DNA of 64,000 nucleotides from Mesostigma viride (Eukaryota; Streptophyta; Mesostigmatophyceae; Mesostigmatales; Mesostigmataceae): NCBI GenBank assembly GCA_009746045.1, contig RPFO01000702.1, positions 743,501 to 807,500 of the forward strand, read 5' to 3'. Shown piece by piece: positions 54,900 to 64,000 of this stretch (position 1 is its first letter; each line of letters starts with the position of its first letter). The notes under the pieces were generated by a model. It saw only the letters and a program-made list of their open reading frames with translations, ran no database searches and was not told where the DNA came from. The position numbers and the translations under genes were made by a program.

Positions 54900-56891
54900 A
54901 TGCCAGGTTCAGAGTCAGAACAAAATGTCCCATATATAAAGGGGCAAATATCCTTGCCAGAAGTGACGGTAAAAGCAGTATTGGTAGGTGTAATCCTAGC
55001 GGCAATATTTACAATGTCTAGTCTTTATATAGGCTTGAAATTTGCTCGCACTGTGGCTGCTTCTATTCCTGCTGCATTATTATCCTTGATGATATTTAAG
55101 GCATTCAAAAAAACTAACATACTCGAAAATGTTGTCGTTCAAACTATTGCTTCCGCAGGTGAGGGTGTTGCATCGATGGCGGCGTTTTGCATTACGGCAA
55201 TTTTATTATCGGGTTATTGGCAAGAGTTTAAGTATTTAGATACAATGCTGATATTAGGCCTTGGCGGTATACTTGGAGTTTTTATGTCTATACCACTGCG
55301 CAATATTATGATTGTTAAGGAAAAAATGCCATATCCGGAAGGGATAGCAGTAGCAGAAGTTCTTATTTCCGGTGAAAGTAAAGGGTATGCAACAAAATTG
55401 TTACTTAAAGGCTCTTTCATATCGGCGTTAATTACTTTAGCCCAAACTGGATTTAAGATAGGTTCTGATTTTGTGATGTATGGAATCAAAACATTTGGTT
55501 CTGTTTTTGGGGTAAGTGTCGTTCTTTCTCCTTTATCGTTAGGAGCAGGTTATATTATAGGGTTGGGTAGTAGCTTGATAATGCTAATTGGAGCCTTGGT
55601 AGCTAATTTTGTAGTTTTACCGTATTTAGGCCTAACATATAGCAGCGAAATCGCTTCTATGGAGCCTGTGCCGTTATTAATAGCCCTGCAGAAGCAATAT
55701 CTTAGATATGTAGCCGTAGGGGTGATGATGATAGGGTCTTTGTGGTCATTAGTAGCAATATTTCCGACGATCAAAAAGGCTGTTACGCTAGGTATTGTAG
55801 GCTCAACTCATATGGCTTCATCAGCGCATCTTAGAACAGATAGAGATATACCTGTTTTTTGGGTTGTTACTGGTATATTTTTGGTATCGATTCTAATCGG
55901 TATGTTTTTTTATTGTACTTTATCCAGTACTAGTTTTAGTTTTGGTTATAAACTTATTGTTTCTAGTTTTGCTACTTTAGCGGTTATTATAATTGGCTTT
56001 GTTATGTCCTCCGTTGCATCCCAGCTTGTGGGAATTTTAGGGACGACTTCATTACCAGCATCGGGGTTATGCCTAGCGACTATTATATTATTTGTTTCTG
56101 TTATATCACCGGTTTTAGCTACGGAAGGTAGTAGCCATATAATGGATATAACTATTATTGGTATGACTCTAGTTTTTACTTCTGTTGTTGGGTCTGCGCT
56201 AGTCCTGAGTGGAGATAATATGCAGGACTTAAAAACCGGCTATTTAATAGGGGCAACTCCTTGGAAACAACAGCTAGTATTACTTATAGGCGTTTTAGTA
56301 GCAGTTGTTACTACACCGTTTGTCCTCCAAACGATGTTTGAGGCTTATGGAATTGGTGACATGATGCCCCGTCCTGATATGAATCCCGCCAAAGCTCTTT
56401 CTGCTCCGCAAGCTATGCTTATTGCATCCGTAACTAAAGGACTACTTGTAGGTCAGCTTCCTTGGCCTATGGTCAATTCCGGAATTATTATAGGTATAAT
56501 AATAATTATTATTGATTTAATTCTTTCTAAGTCTTTTGCTAATTTAAGATTACCTATCATGACTTTTGCAGCTGGGTTTTATTTGCCTATGGGTATTTCG
56601 GTAGCGTTCTTTTTTGGCGGCTTACTTCGTTATTGTGTGTCTAAAAGTAAAAATTCTAAGAATTCACAGGAAAATGGGGTGATGATAGCCTCGGGATTTA
56701 TTGCAGGGGAAGCTATCATGGGAGCGTTACTTAGTATACCTTTTGCTTTGTACAAAGATGCAAATATCCTAGCACTTCCTTTTGGTTTAAGCAGTTTCAG
56801 CCAAGACGTAATAGGTATTATTATTTTTGTCATTTCTGCATGGTTATTTTGGAAAATTACCAAATCTGACAAAAATGTGGTATTATCGTAG
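54900..56891 (+). CDS. OPT family oligopeptide transporter
   Basis: 663 residues with about 15 membrane helices. The N-terminal ISLPEVTVKAVLVGVILAAIF and MSSLYIGLKFARTVAASIPAALLS, and the central RDIPVFWVV and GDNMQDLKTGYLIGATPWKQQ, are typical of prokaryotic OPT (YSL-like) proteins. They take up peptides or metal chelates with protons, and suit a cell that imports host peptides. It is followed by nfuA after 42 bases. Confidence 0.92.
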   Translation: MPGSESEQNVPYIKGQISLPEVTVKAVLVGVILAAIFTMSSLYIGLKFARTVAASIPAALLSLMIFKAFKKTNILENVVVQTIASAGEGVASMAAFCITAILLSGYWQEFKYLDTMLILGLGGILGVFMSIPLRNIMIVKEKMPYPEGIAVAEVLISGESKGYATKLLLKGSFISALITLAQTGFKIGSDFVMYGIKTFGSVFGVSVVLSPLSLGAGYIIGLGSSLIMLIGALVANFVVLPYLGLTYSSEIASMEPVPLLIALQKQYLRYVAVGVMMIGSLWSLVAIFPTIKKAVTLGIVGSTHMASSAHLRTDRDIPVFWVVTGIFLVSILIGMFFYCTLSSTSFSFGYKLIVSSFATLAVIIIGFVMSSVASQLVGILGTTSLPASGLCLATIILFVSVISPVLATEGSSHIMDITIIGMTLVFTSVVGSALVLSGDNMQDLKTGYLIGATPWKQQLVLLIGVLVAVVTTPFVLQTMFEAYGIGDMMPRPDMNPAKALSAPQAMLIASVTKGLLVGQLPWPMVNSGIIIGIIIIIIDLILSKSFANLRLPIMTFAAGFYLPMGISVAFFFGGLLRYCVSKSKNSKNSQENGVMIASGFIAGEAIMGALLSIPFALYKDANILALPFGLSSFSQDVIGIIIFVISAWLFWKITKSDKNVVLS

Positions 56892-56933
56892 GGAAGGGTA
56901 TTTCTTTAATCTTTTTTTATAAGTTGTGGTTAT

Positions 56934-57494
56934 ATGTTTATTCAAACTGAGGAAACTCCAAATCCTAACGCCTTGAAATTTCTGCCAGGGCTTGATATTA
57001 GCCCTAAAAGTCCGGTGTTTTTTAATAACTTTGATGAAGCAAAAGCTAAAAGCCCTCTCGCTGCCAAATTATATGACATTGGTAATATAGAGGCGGTTTT
57101 TTTGGGAGCAGATTTTATTACTGTCACTAAAACCCCTGAAATTGAATGGAAACTGTTAAAACCAGAAATATTAATGGTTATTATGGATCATTTAGTTTCA
57201 GGTTTGCCTATTTTTAACAATAATGAAAATACATCCACTCAAATTAATACTGATGGGCTTTCAGAAATCGAAAAACAAATTATTGAAATTATAGAAACCA
57301 GAGTTCGTCCTTCTGTAGCTATGGATGGTGGTGATATAATATATAAGGGTTTTAAAGAAGGAATAGTTTATCTTCAATTACACGGTGCGTGTTCTGGCTG
57401 TCCTAGTTCTACTGTTACTCTTAAGAACGGTATTGAGTCGATGCTCCAACATTACGTCCCAGAAGTCCAAGCTGTAGAGGCGATAGAGGAATAA
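56934..57494 (+). CDS. nfuA: Nfu-type Fe-S scaffold protein
   Basis: 186 residues. Residues 1-88 are the Nfu N-terminal domain (MFIQTEETPNPNALKFLPG), and 110-186 the NifU C-terminal domain with RPSVAMDGGDI and GACSGCPSST (Cys153, Cys156), where a 4Fe-4S cluster is held between two subunits. It delivers clusters to target proteins and is of mitochondrial/alphaproteobacterial NFU1 type. It converges with lpxB. Confidence 0.96.
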   Translation: MFIQTEETPNPNALKFLPGLDISPKSPVFFNNFDEAKAKSPLAAKLYDIGNIEAVFLGADFITVTKTPEIEWKLLKPEILMVIMDHLVSGLPIFNNNENTSTQINTDGLSEIEKQIIEIIETRVRPSVAMDGGDIIYKGFKEGIVYLQLHGACSGCPSSTVTLKNGIESMLQHYVPEVQAVEAIEE

Positions 57495-57566
57495 ACTTTT
57501 AAGAATAAAATTCGTAAGGCATTCCAAGGTTCACACTTAGTAAAAATATTCAAGTGATTTAAGAGT

Positions 57567-58718
57567 TTAATTTTCCAAGCCCATTGAAAAAATAATTTCT
57601 GCTGCTTTGGTAGAAGGAGACTGCTTGTTATCAAGGCCAATAATTTTTAGGGTTTCTTTAGTATCTACTGTTTGTGAATTTGCTTTGTTCGGATCAGATA
57701 TTAGGGCATTTAAGGCGTTCGCAATATTTGTAGCTGTAAAATCTGATTGTATAAATTCTGGAATTACTTCTTTATTGGAAATGATATTTATAATGTTAAC
57801 ATACTTAATTTTTATACAAGCTTTGATAACTAGATAAGTTAAATAATTTAATTTATAGCCAACTACCATGGGTGTACCAGATGCAGCAATTTCAATGGTA
57901 TTAGTACCGGATTTAGCCAGAGCTAAATCGCTTACTGCAAAACTCTTAAGCTTTTCTGTGCTAAATATAAAATCAAATTTTGCACCCACCAAATATTTGT
58001 TAATAAGATTTACATGTAATTCATTAGGTTGGACAAATATTGCAGTTAATCTAGTTGTTGAAGATAAAATATCTAATGCTTCTCTAATTATCGGCATATG
58101 CCTTGATATTTCAGATTTTCTACTACCAGGAGTAATTGCTATTATTTTTTGGTTATCGGGAATGTTAAAATCGTGTCTTAAATCCTTAGATTTATCATAA
58201 AAATCTTGTTCTAGAGCGGGATAACCGATAAATTCAGAGCTTAACCCATATTTGGTAAAATAAGGTGGTTCAAAGGGAAGTAATGTTATTAGTTTGTCGT
58301 AAACTTTAGAATATTTTTTTGCCCTTCCTTCTTTATATGCCCAAACAGATGGGGCAACAACATGTACTAATTTTATTTCCGGTGCAAGCTTTCTAACTTT
58401 AGCAGCTACTCTGAAAGTAAAACCGGGAGAATCAATTGTTACCAGGATTTTAGCGCCGCTATTTACGATATCATTTACAGTCTCGTTAATGAGTTTGTTG
58501 ATGTGCAAAATATGTGGTAATACCTCAAAAAAACCCATTAAATTTATCTGTTCAAAGTCAAAAAGCGATTTAATTCCGGCTAATTTCATTTGCGGTCCGC
58601 CAATGCCGTAAAAAGAAATATTTTTACCCCTATCAGAATTAATTTTTTTGATCGATTTAATTATTTGGGCACCAATAAAATCGCCAGAATTTTCTCCAGC
58701 TATAAAATAAAATTTCAT
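57567..58718 (-). CDS. lpxB: Lipid A disaccharide synthase
   Basis: 383 residues. MKFYFIAGENSGDFIGAQIIKSI is the family N-terminus (AGExSGD), with the GIGGPQM segment, DSPGFTFRVA, HVVAPSVWAYKEGRA and PGSRKSEISRHMP, all conserved in LpxB (GT19). It joins UDP-diacylglucosamine and lipid X to make the lipid A core. The upstream neighbour is a lipid A-type phosphoethanolamine transferase, 6 bases away, which makes a coherent pair. Confidence 0.97.
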   Translation of the reverse strand: MKFYFIAGENSGDFIGAQIIKSIKKINSDRGKNISFYGIGGPQMKLAGIKSLFDFEQINLMGFFEVLPHILHINKLINETVNDIVNSGAKILVTIDSPGFTFRVAAKVRKLAPEIKLVHVVAPSVWAYKEGRAKKYSKVYDKLITLLPFEPPYFTKYGLSSEFIGYPALEQDFYDKSKDLRHDFNIPDNQKIIAITPGSRKSEISRHMPIIREALDILSSTTRLTAIFVQPNELHVNLINKYLVGAKFDFIFSTEKLKSFAVSDLALAKSGTNTIEIAASGTPMVVGYKLNYLTYLVIKACIKIKYVNIINIISNKEVIPEFIQSDFTATNIANALNALISDPNKANSQTVDTKETLKIIGLDNKQSPSTKAAEIIFSMGLEN

Positions 58719-58724
58719 ATATTA

Positions 58725-60293
58725 TCAGTTTTTATCTTTTTTAGAATTACATAAACTGTAATTTAGATCCAGTATTTCCGATTCTATACCAAGGCAATGT
58801 AAAACACTATGGAATATGTAGTCATGCGAAATTATTTGCCCCTTATGGCTATTTACTGCATTTACCAATTCGGGGTAGTTTTTTTTGAAACTGTCAGAAA
58901 ACCATACCATAAAAGGTATTTCTTTTTGCTCCGGGGCAAACTCAGAACCATGACCTAATCTTCCGTTTTCTCCAAGTGATTCTCCATGATCGGAAGCAAA
59001 AATTAAAAAGGCATTTTTGTTTTTTAATAGATCGATTAAATTAGCTAAAAAAAAATCAGTGTACAAAATTGAATTGTCGTAACTATTGATTAATTCTTCT
59101 TTAGTACAACTTGCTTGGTCTATTTTAGCATTTTTTTTTTGCGTTGGATTAAATTTAGTAAATTCTTCAGGGTATCTTGAAGCATAATTCCAGTGACTGC
59201 CGGAGAGTTGAACGGTAATAAATTGCCTGCCTTGTTTTTCGAGAAGTTTTTCAATATATGGTAGCATCAAACCGTCATGTGAATTCATACTGTACAGTAA
59301 TGATCCACCAGGAATTATAGAAAATTTTACCTCGTCGTATAAAGTGCTTGTGCTTTCATAGTACCCACTTATAGATTGGGTGCTTATCCAAGTAGTGTCG
59401 TAGCTAAGAGCTGTTAAAACTGAAAGAAAGCCTGTTTCTGATTTTACTTTATCGATATTTTGTTCACTATGTCTTGAGAATAGACATGCTATGGAAAGAT
59501 GAGTCGTGTTATCACACGAGCGTCCTTCAAAGGAATATAAATTATTTATTTTTTTTAGGTTTGGGGTAGTGTCTCTTTCATACCCATTAATACCAAAATT
59601 GCTATATCTTGCAGATTCTCCTATTACCAAAACCCCAGCTATATCTTCTTTGTTATTTATAATTTGAAAGCTGAATTTCTTGCTAATGTCTTGACGTACG
59701 TGACCTTTATTGCCAAAAAAGTAAACATAACTATTGTGAAGGTATTGTAGGGGGAAATAACTTTTTAAAATTTTAAACTGAGGAGAAATAATATTATTAA
59801 TCGCTACGAATAAACATAATGCTGTTAACATTTTTGAAAAAAAAGATTTAGTAGTTTGTGGGTTAAAATGCTTTATTCCAAATATACAAATTGATAAACT
59901 GAATATTATCCATATAATGACTCTGGTGCTAATTAACTCCGATATTTCAGAGATTTCGGTGCCATAAATAGCGGGCATCATTTTTTCTGTCGGTGCTACT
60001 CCAAGATAAAATAGGTAGTAACTGGCGATTGCTCCGGTAAAAAAGAGAAAAATTGATCCTATAATGAATATTAGGCGGTGGATTGCTAGCCCAAAAAAGA
60101 AAATAAAAGTTGCAATATAAGTGTAAATAAATTGCTTCAATAATTCAAATACGGCGCTAACAAATGACACTTGATAGTATTCGTATTTGTACAATACAAC
60201 ACTTGTATTAAACATTAAACAGTATATAAGTGCAAAGGTAAGGGCTGTGCTAACCAAAGATACGTCTAGTTGTTTTTGAATGGATTTAATCAT
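58725..60293 (-). CDS. Phosphoethanolamine transferase, EptA-like
   Basis: 522 residues. The N-terminal part has five membrane helices (about 12-170), the C-terminal part is a periplasmic sulfatase-like domain with VLVIGESARYSNFGINGYERDTTP (metal Glu), the nucleophile Thr in CDNTTHLS, and FASDHGESLGENGRLGHG (metal Asp-His). Members add phosphoethanolamine to lipid A or core sugar and can lower sensitivity to cationic peptides. It lies 6 bases upstream of lpxB. Its target (lipid A or other) cannot be settled by eye. Confidence 0.9.
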   Translation of the reverse strand: MIKSIQKQLDVSLVSTALTFALIYCLMFNTSVVLYKYEYYQVSFVSAVFELLKQFIYTYIATFIFFFGLAIHRLIFIIGSIFLFFTGAIASYYLFYLGVAPTEKMMPAIYGTEISEISELISTRVIIWIIFSLSICIFGIKHFNPQTTKSFFSKMLTALCLFVAINNIISPQFKILKSYFPLQYLHNSYVYFFGNKGHVRQDISKKFSFQIINNKEDIAGVLVIGESARYSNFGINGYERDTTPNLKKINNLYSFEGRSCDNTTHLSIACLFSRHSEQNIDKVKSETGFLSVLTALSYDTTWISTQSISGYYESTSTLYDEVKFSIIPGGSLLYSMNSHDGLMLPYIEKLLEKQGRQFITVQLSGSHWNYASRYPEEFTKFNPTQKKNAKIDQASCTKEELINSYDNSILYTDFFLANLIDLLKNKNAFLIFASDHGESLGENGRLGHGSEFAPEQKEIPFMVWFSDSFKKNYPELVNAVNSHKGQIISHDYIFHSVLHCLGIESEILDLNYSLCNSKKDKN

Positions 60294-60332
60294 ATTAACG
60301 TTTTTAAGCTATTTTTTATAAGGTTTACTACC

Positions 60333-60797
60333 ATGATCATAAACTCTCTGCAAGAGTTTTATAGTTTTTTTGAAATAAGCAAACCTTTACTGGCGATTGA
60401 TTATGGTAATAAAAAAATAGGCCTTGCTATTTCTAGTCCCGATCATAGAATAGCTATGCCTCATTCAATAATAGCAGTAAATAACGATAGGGAAAAGCTA
60501 GATCGTATTATTGATTTTAGTGTAAAATACAATATATGTGCAATCGTTGTGGGATTACCGGTAAATATGGATGGTACTAGTAGTAGTCAGGCGAAAATAG
60601 TTAATAGCTTTGTTAATAAATTGATTAAGAAAACTAATTTACCGATATATTTACAGGATGAGCGTCTCACTTCCAGGGCCGCAGATAGTATGTTAAAAAA
60701 TATGGGACTTAACAGAAGACAAAGAAATGAAAGAGATGATATGGTTGCTGCTAGTATGATTTTAGAAACAGCCCTGGAATCAGTAAAAAAATTGTGA
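60333..60797 (+). CDS. ruvX: Pre-16S rRNA nuclease RuvX (YqgF)
   Basis: About 154 residues from the ATG at 60333; a reading from 60270 would overlap the divergent gene. LLAIDYGNKKIGLAIS is the RNase H-like start with catalytic Asp, VVGLPVNMDGT the middle motif and LQDERLTSRAAD the Glu-containing motif, with DDMVAASMIL at the end. It trims the 5' end of 16S rRNA. It is divergent from the EptA-like gene. Confidence 0.93.
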   Translation: MIINSLQEFYSFFEISKPLLAIDYGNKKIGLAISSPDHRIAMPHSIIAVNNDREKLDRIIDFSVKYNICAIVVGLPVNMDGTSSSQAKIVNSFVNKLIKKTNLPIYLQDERLTSRAADSMLKNMGLNRRQRNERDDMVAASMILETALESVKKL

Positions 60798-60855
60798 TTT
60801 AGCTTGAAAACAAGAATATTGTTATATATTTTACATACGTTTTATATTTCTTTTC

Positions 60856-60884
60856 TTGACAGTAAGGAGATAACTATGTATCTT
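60856..60884 (+). promoter_or_regulatory. Putative sigma70-type promoter of rpmB-rpmE
   Basis: TTGACA at 60856-60861 and TATCTT at 60879-60884, spacer 17. The start of rpmB is 52 bases downstream. Confidence 0.45.
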
Positions 60885-60935
60885 TTTCCGGAGAATTAAG
60901 TTTTATATTTTATCAAATAAGAATAGGGATTAAAC

Positions 60936-61229
60936 ATGTCTCGTAGGTGCGAATTAACAGGTGTTGGAGTACAATTCGGTAATAATGTATCTCACTCGCA
61001 AAGAAAAACTAGAAGGCGTTTTGAGCCTAACATTAAAATTGTTAAGTGCCGCAGTGAATTAACGGGTCAAGAATATAAACTGAAAGTAGTGGCAAGATGC
61101 TTGCGTAGTATTGAAAAAGCAGGAGGTTTTGATACCTATATGCTAAGTGCCAAGGTTTGTAAAATGTCTGATAACGCCAAATCTATTAGAAAGGAAATTA
61201 AAAAAGTAAAAGATAAGGTAGAAGTATGA
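60936..61229 (+). CDS. rpmB: 50S ribosomal protein L28
   Basis: 97 residues. MSRRCELTGVGVQFGNNVSHSQRKTRRRFEPN is the L28 start, with the C-x-L-T-G motif and the NNVSHS segment. Part of the large subunit. It overlaps rpmE by 4 bases (ATGA). Confidence 0.98.
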   Translation: MSRRCELTGVGVQFGNNVSHSQRKTRRRFEPNIKIVKCRSELTGQEYKLKVVARCLRSIEKAGGFDTYMLSAKVCKMSDNAKSIRKEIKKVKDKVEV

Positions 61230-61456
61230 AAAAAGACGTTCATCCAAAATATCAGGCCTTAAAAATTAAAATTGGTAAAGATGAGTTTTTAACTTCTTCT
61301 ACTCTAACAAGTGGTGAAATCCTAATGGACGTAGATTTTCGTAAACACCCCGCTTGGAATAAGTCGACTCTTAATGTGGTAAATCAGTCCAATAAAAATG
61401 TCAGCGACTTTAACAAAAAATTCGCAGGCTTATCTTTTGGTGTAAAAAAGAATTAA
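61226..61456 (+). CDS. rpmE: 50S ribosomal protein L31
   Basis: 76 residues. It begins MKKDVHPKYQALKIKIGKDEF and has VDFRKHPAWNKS, both typical of L31; the Cys residues of zinc-binding L31 are absent, so it is the Cys-free type. Coupled to rpmB by a 4-base overlap. A hairpin follows. Confidence 0.96.
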   Translation: MKKDVHPKYQALKIKIGKDEFLTSSTLTSGEILMDVDFRKHPAWNKSTLNVVNQSNKNVSDFNKKFAGLSFGVKKN

Positions 61457-61467
61457 TTATCATTATG

Positions 61468-61509
61468 CCCTTTAGCTTTGGCTTTTGTTGTCAAAGCTTG
61501 GGATTTTTT
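61468..61509 (+). terminator. Rho-independent-type terminator after rpmE
   Basis: CCCTTTAGCTTTGGC (61468-61482) pairs with GTCAAAGCTTGGG (61490-61502) with a small bulge and one G-T pair; a T-run follows at 61504-61509. Confidence 0.65.
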
Positions 61510-61888
61510 GTTAGTTAAATCCTTTTTCTCTGCAAATCTGACAATTGTTATAAATTTCTACTAATTTAAATTATTTAAAAGTTATTTTAGGGTATAACCT
61601 ATTAGCCCTTTTTTCTATCGTTAAGAGTACGTCGCTTGAGGTTTAAAGTGTATATTATAGCCTTAATTGATTTTTAAATAGAGGATCTATAGGACGCTTT
61701 ATAGATAGAGAAACAAAGAAATCGTCTTCGATTTTCTTTACTTTAATTATTCATCGAGTTTAAATTTTCCAGATTTTAATATTTATAGGTATCTTTATTT
61801 CTCTAAATCCTATTGATGAAAGTTAAAATTTGGATTACGATCCAAAATTATTCATAAGGTATAACACTATTTAATAAAAAGGGATGGA
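61510..61888. other. Non-coding stretch upstream of the VOC gene
   Basis: About 380 AT-rich bases without a supported gene. A small inverted repeat (TCTATA/TATAGA near 61685-61710) is present. A GGGATGG-like ribosome site precedes the gene at 61889. Confidence 0.35.
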
Positions 61889-62263
61889 ATGTTAAAAAAA
61901 GTAGCCTTTACTATGTATCCAGTTAATGATCTGGAAAGAGCAAGAAATTTTTACGAACAAATATTAAATTTAAAAGCTACTGCAATTTATCCTCAAAAAG
62001 CAGGTGGATCATGGATTGAATATGACTTACCACAAGGGGGCTGTTTTGCGATAACAGATATGGTAGAAAATATTACCCCATCTTCTTCATCAGGAGGTTC
62101 AATTGCTTTTGAAGTAGATGATCTTGACAGACTAGTTAGTGAACTCAAAGAAAAAAATATAGAGTTTAAATTAGATAATATAGTAACCCCTGTATGCAAA
62201 ATGGCTGTTATCTTAGATTCAGAAGGTAACGCTTTAACGCTTCACCAATTAACAAAGAGCTGA
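61889..62263 (+). CDS. VOC-superfamily (glyoxalase-like) protein
   Basis: 124 residues. Two beta-alpha-beta-beta-beta modules: FTMYPVNDLERARNFYEQILNL and GSIAFEVDDLDRLVSELKEKNIEF, ending in ILDSEGNALTLHQ. The pattern fits glyoxalase/bleomycin resistance/dioxygenase (VOC) proteins. The metal ligands of true glyoxalase I are not clearly all present, so a specific reaction cannot be named. It converges with lspA. Confidence 0.85.
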   Translation: MLKKVAFTMYPVNDLERARNFYEQILNLKATAIYPQKAGGSWIEYDLPQGGCFAITDMVENITPSSSSGGSIAFEVDDLDRLVSELKEKNIEFKLDNIVTPVCKMAVILDSEGNALTLHQLTKS

Positions 62264-62281
62264 GAAAATTTAACTCACTTA

Positions 62282-62761
62282 CTATTTACGATTTTTGTTT
62301 TTATTGAATAAATAATCGTATATGAACATAGCAGCGCCTATAGTAATAAAGCTGTCAGCAAAGTTGAACGCCGGAAAACTAAATTCTTGATAATTGAAAT
62401 AAATAAAATCAAAAACAGCGCCCCGAATTATTCGGTCAATCAAGTTGCCGAGGGCGCCGCCAATAATAAAAGCTAATCCGTAAAGAGATAATTTTGATTC
62501 AGATTTAAGTAATAAATTGATTAGATATATTACAATAAAACTATTTAAGATAAGTAATGCGTAGTTACTATATTGGTAATATTGCTTAAAAAGCCCAAAA
62601 CTGATACCATAATTCCAGGCGTATACCAGATCTAGAAATGGTAGAACTTCAAGAATAAATCGTGGCTGTGTTTTTAGGTAAGAAATTAGATAAGTTTTGC
62701 TTATCTGGTCCAGCGTAATTAATATTAACACGGTCAATGAATAGCTTATAAATTTTTTCAT
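62282..62761 (-). CDS. lspA: Lipoprotein signal peptidase
   Basis: 159 residues with four membrane helices. The two catalytic Asp motifs are seen in GGALGNLIDRIIRGAVFDFI and NFADSFITIG (NxxDR and FNxAD types). It cuts the signal peptide of diacylated prolipoproteins. It starts 22 bases downstream of the M23 peptidase gene on the same strand. Confidence 0.97.
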   Translation of the reverse strand: MKKFISYSLTVLILITLDQISKTYLISYLKTQPRFILEVLPFLDLVYAWNYGISFGLFKQYYQYSNYALLILNSFIVIYLINLLLKSESKLSLYGLAFIIGGALGNLIDRIIRGAVFDFIYFNYQEFSFPAFNFADSFITIGAAMFIYDYLFNKNKNRK

Positions 62762-62783
62762 TCTTAGTGTTATATTTTAGCGG

Positions 62784-64000
62784 CTAAAATAGTCTAACTT
62801 CTTTTATATCATTGGCAGCAATTTCAGTACCACCATCAAGTTTCGATTCCAGGCGTGATAATTGGTTTTTAAATTTATTAAATTTAGCAAGTTCCATACC
62901 TGTTAACTGTATGCTAGGAGTAGATTTGAAATTTGCTGGATTGATTTGCTTACCATTTTCTCTTACTTCATAATGCAAGTGAGCGCCAGTAACATTACCA
63001 CTAGTTCCTACAAAAGCAATCGTATCTCCTTGTTTAACTCTTGAACCTTTTTTTAAGCCCGTTGCAAATCTTGAAGTATGAGCATATGCGGTAGAGAGTT
63101 TATTATTATGCTTAAGCACTACTATCCGGCCATACCCAGAGATCCATCCTATGAACTCTACCGTGCCATTACCGGCAGCATATATTGGAGTCCCTACAGG
63201 AGCTGCGAAATCTACGCCTTTATGCATAGCTCCATAACCATGCACAGGGTGAGAATGTCTATAACCGAATTTTGATGATATTCGCACTACTTTTATTGGT
63301 GTTTTAAGCAATGTACCTTTTGTGCTTTCTCCTTTTTCAGAAAAAAATTCATAATTTTCTTTTTCACCAGTTGGAGAATATTTATAGATTTTATACTCAT
63401 TACCTTGAGTTTGAATAGAAGCATATATAATATCTCCGTGATGAGATAATTTACTATCTGAAGTCACGAATTTTTCGGTAATTACTGTTATTTTGTCTCC
63501 ACGTTGGATTTGCCTTTGAAAGTCAATTTGGTGGCTATAGGTGTTTATAAGGCTAATTATAGTAGTGCTGGATAGCCCGGCCTGTTTTAAAGAAGAAATA
63601 ACATTTGAATCTACCGTTGTTTCGTATTTCGTAACTAATTTTGTTAACGGTACTGAATTAATTTCGGTAGAAAAATCATCGCCGGATTTGATAATATTAA
63701 TGGATTTTATATTATCTATTTCAAATGAAACTAAACTTAAGCTTTTTTCTTCTTTAGCTAATTCTTCTTCTCCGTTTTCAACAAGATTCAGAGTGTATTC
63801 AAACGTGATTTTTTTACCTACCTTTAACAGAGTTAAATTGTTAGATGCCGCTATTTTAGTGATTTTTTGTATATCTTCGTTACTTATATTTTCTCGTTTT
63901 AATATGGTGTTTAGAGTGTCACCTTTTTCTATGGTAACTGTATTAACTGTATTTTCTGAAACTTCTTCCTCGGCTTCTGTTGTAGTAGTTCTTGGAGTTA
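62784..64000 (-). CDS. M23 family peptidase with LysM-like domain (5' end outside window)
   Basis: The frame is open from the right edge to the stop at 62784, so at least 405 residues are present and the N-terminus is missing; an ATG at 63467 is internal. The visible N-terminal part has a LysM/OapA-like segment (VTIEKGDTLNTILKRENIS). The C-terminus is the LytM/M23 domain: HPVHGYGAMHKGVDFAAPVGTP (metal His and Asp) and VTGAHLHYEVR (HxH), so all zinc ligands are in place. Such MepM-like enzymes cut peptidoglycan cross-links in cell growth. It is followed after 22 bases by lspA. Confidence 0.93.
   Translation of the reverse strand, partial: TPRTTTTEAEEEVSENTVNTVTIEKGDTLNTILKRENISNEDIQKITKIAASNNLTLLKVGKKITFEYTLNLVENGEEELAKEEKSLSLVSFEIDNIKSINIIKSGDDFSTEINSVPLTKLVTKYETTVDSNVISSLKQAGLSSTTIISLINTYSHQIDFQRQIQRGDKITVITEKFVTSDSKLSHHGDIIYASIQTQGNEYKIYKYSPTGEKENYEFFSEKGESTKGTLLKTPIKVVRISSKFGYRHSHPVHGYGAMHKGVDFAAPVGTPIYAAGNGTVEFIGWISGYGRIVVLKHNNKLSTAYAHTSRFATGLKKGSRVKQGDTIAFVGTSGNVTGAHLHYEVRENGKQINPANFKSTPSIQLTGMELAKFNKFKNQLSRLESKLDGGTEIAANDIKEVRLF

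Overview
The window is AT-rich DNA of a Rickettsiales bacterium, most likely family Rickettsiaceae, an obligate intracellular alphaproteobacterium. The call rests on gene content and protein style: sucC/sucD, PriA, YchF and CcmD/CcmE of alphaproteobacterial type, a Sca-like surface autotransporter, a solute symporter fused to a histidine kinase, two Bcr/CflA-type MFS porters, and a compact folate operon that contains a CADD-like para-aminobenzoate enzyme. I cannot fix the genus from sequence alone.

Layout. 1-5.3 kb: an accessory block on the minus strand with a giant protein that combines two Ulp1-like cysteine protease domains with a SecA-like DEAD motor (its C-terminus lies outside the window) and a 45-residue-repeat protein. 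An IS6-family transposase remnant at 5.57-5.82 kb separates the block from the core genome. 5.9-16.6 kb: core genes, all minus strand (sucD-sucC, RDD protein, MFS porter, then the fthC-cvpA-tatC-serS cluster, manC, priA). 17-25 kb: small lineage-specific genes, tRNA-Asn, the symporter-kinase fusion, dksA, an S24 (UmuD-like) protein in line with xerC, and mgtE. 25-31.6 kb: leucine-rich-repeat protein, ABC-F ATPase, second MFS porter, ychF, ccmE and an overlapping 44-codon ccmD. 32-38.9 kb: a second accessory block with a proline-rich, WH2-containing autotransporter and a zinc-metalloprotease-like gene, each interrupted by one in-frame stop codon. 39-43.3 kb: iscX, ligA, aminopeptidase P. 43.4-46.8 kb: an 1136-residue paralogue of the broken metalloprotease. 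47-50.7 kb: the folate operon folB-folKP-folA-CADD-folC2. 50.9-64 kb: tRNA-Gly, fatty acid desaturase, TfoX-N protein, typA, OPT transporter, nfuA, lpxB, phosphoethanolamine transferase, ruvX, rpmB-rpmE, VOC protein, lspA and an M23 peptidase cut by the right edge.

How they fit together. The core genes cover the TCA cycle, translation, DNA repair, protein export, lipid A and cell-wall maintenance. The accessory genes look like host-interaction factors: ubiquitin-like-modifier proteases, leucine-rich and solenoid repeats, an actin-binding-type autotransporter and two metalloprotease paralogues. Two of them are broken by single stops, which suggests ongoing turnover. The folate operon appears able to make pABA from a protein side chain and to add glutamate with a CofE-type ligase, the arrangement known from Chlamydia. 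The most notable item is the Ulp1-SecA-Ulp1 giant protein.
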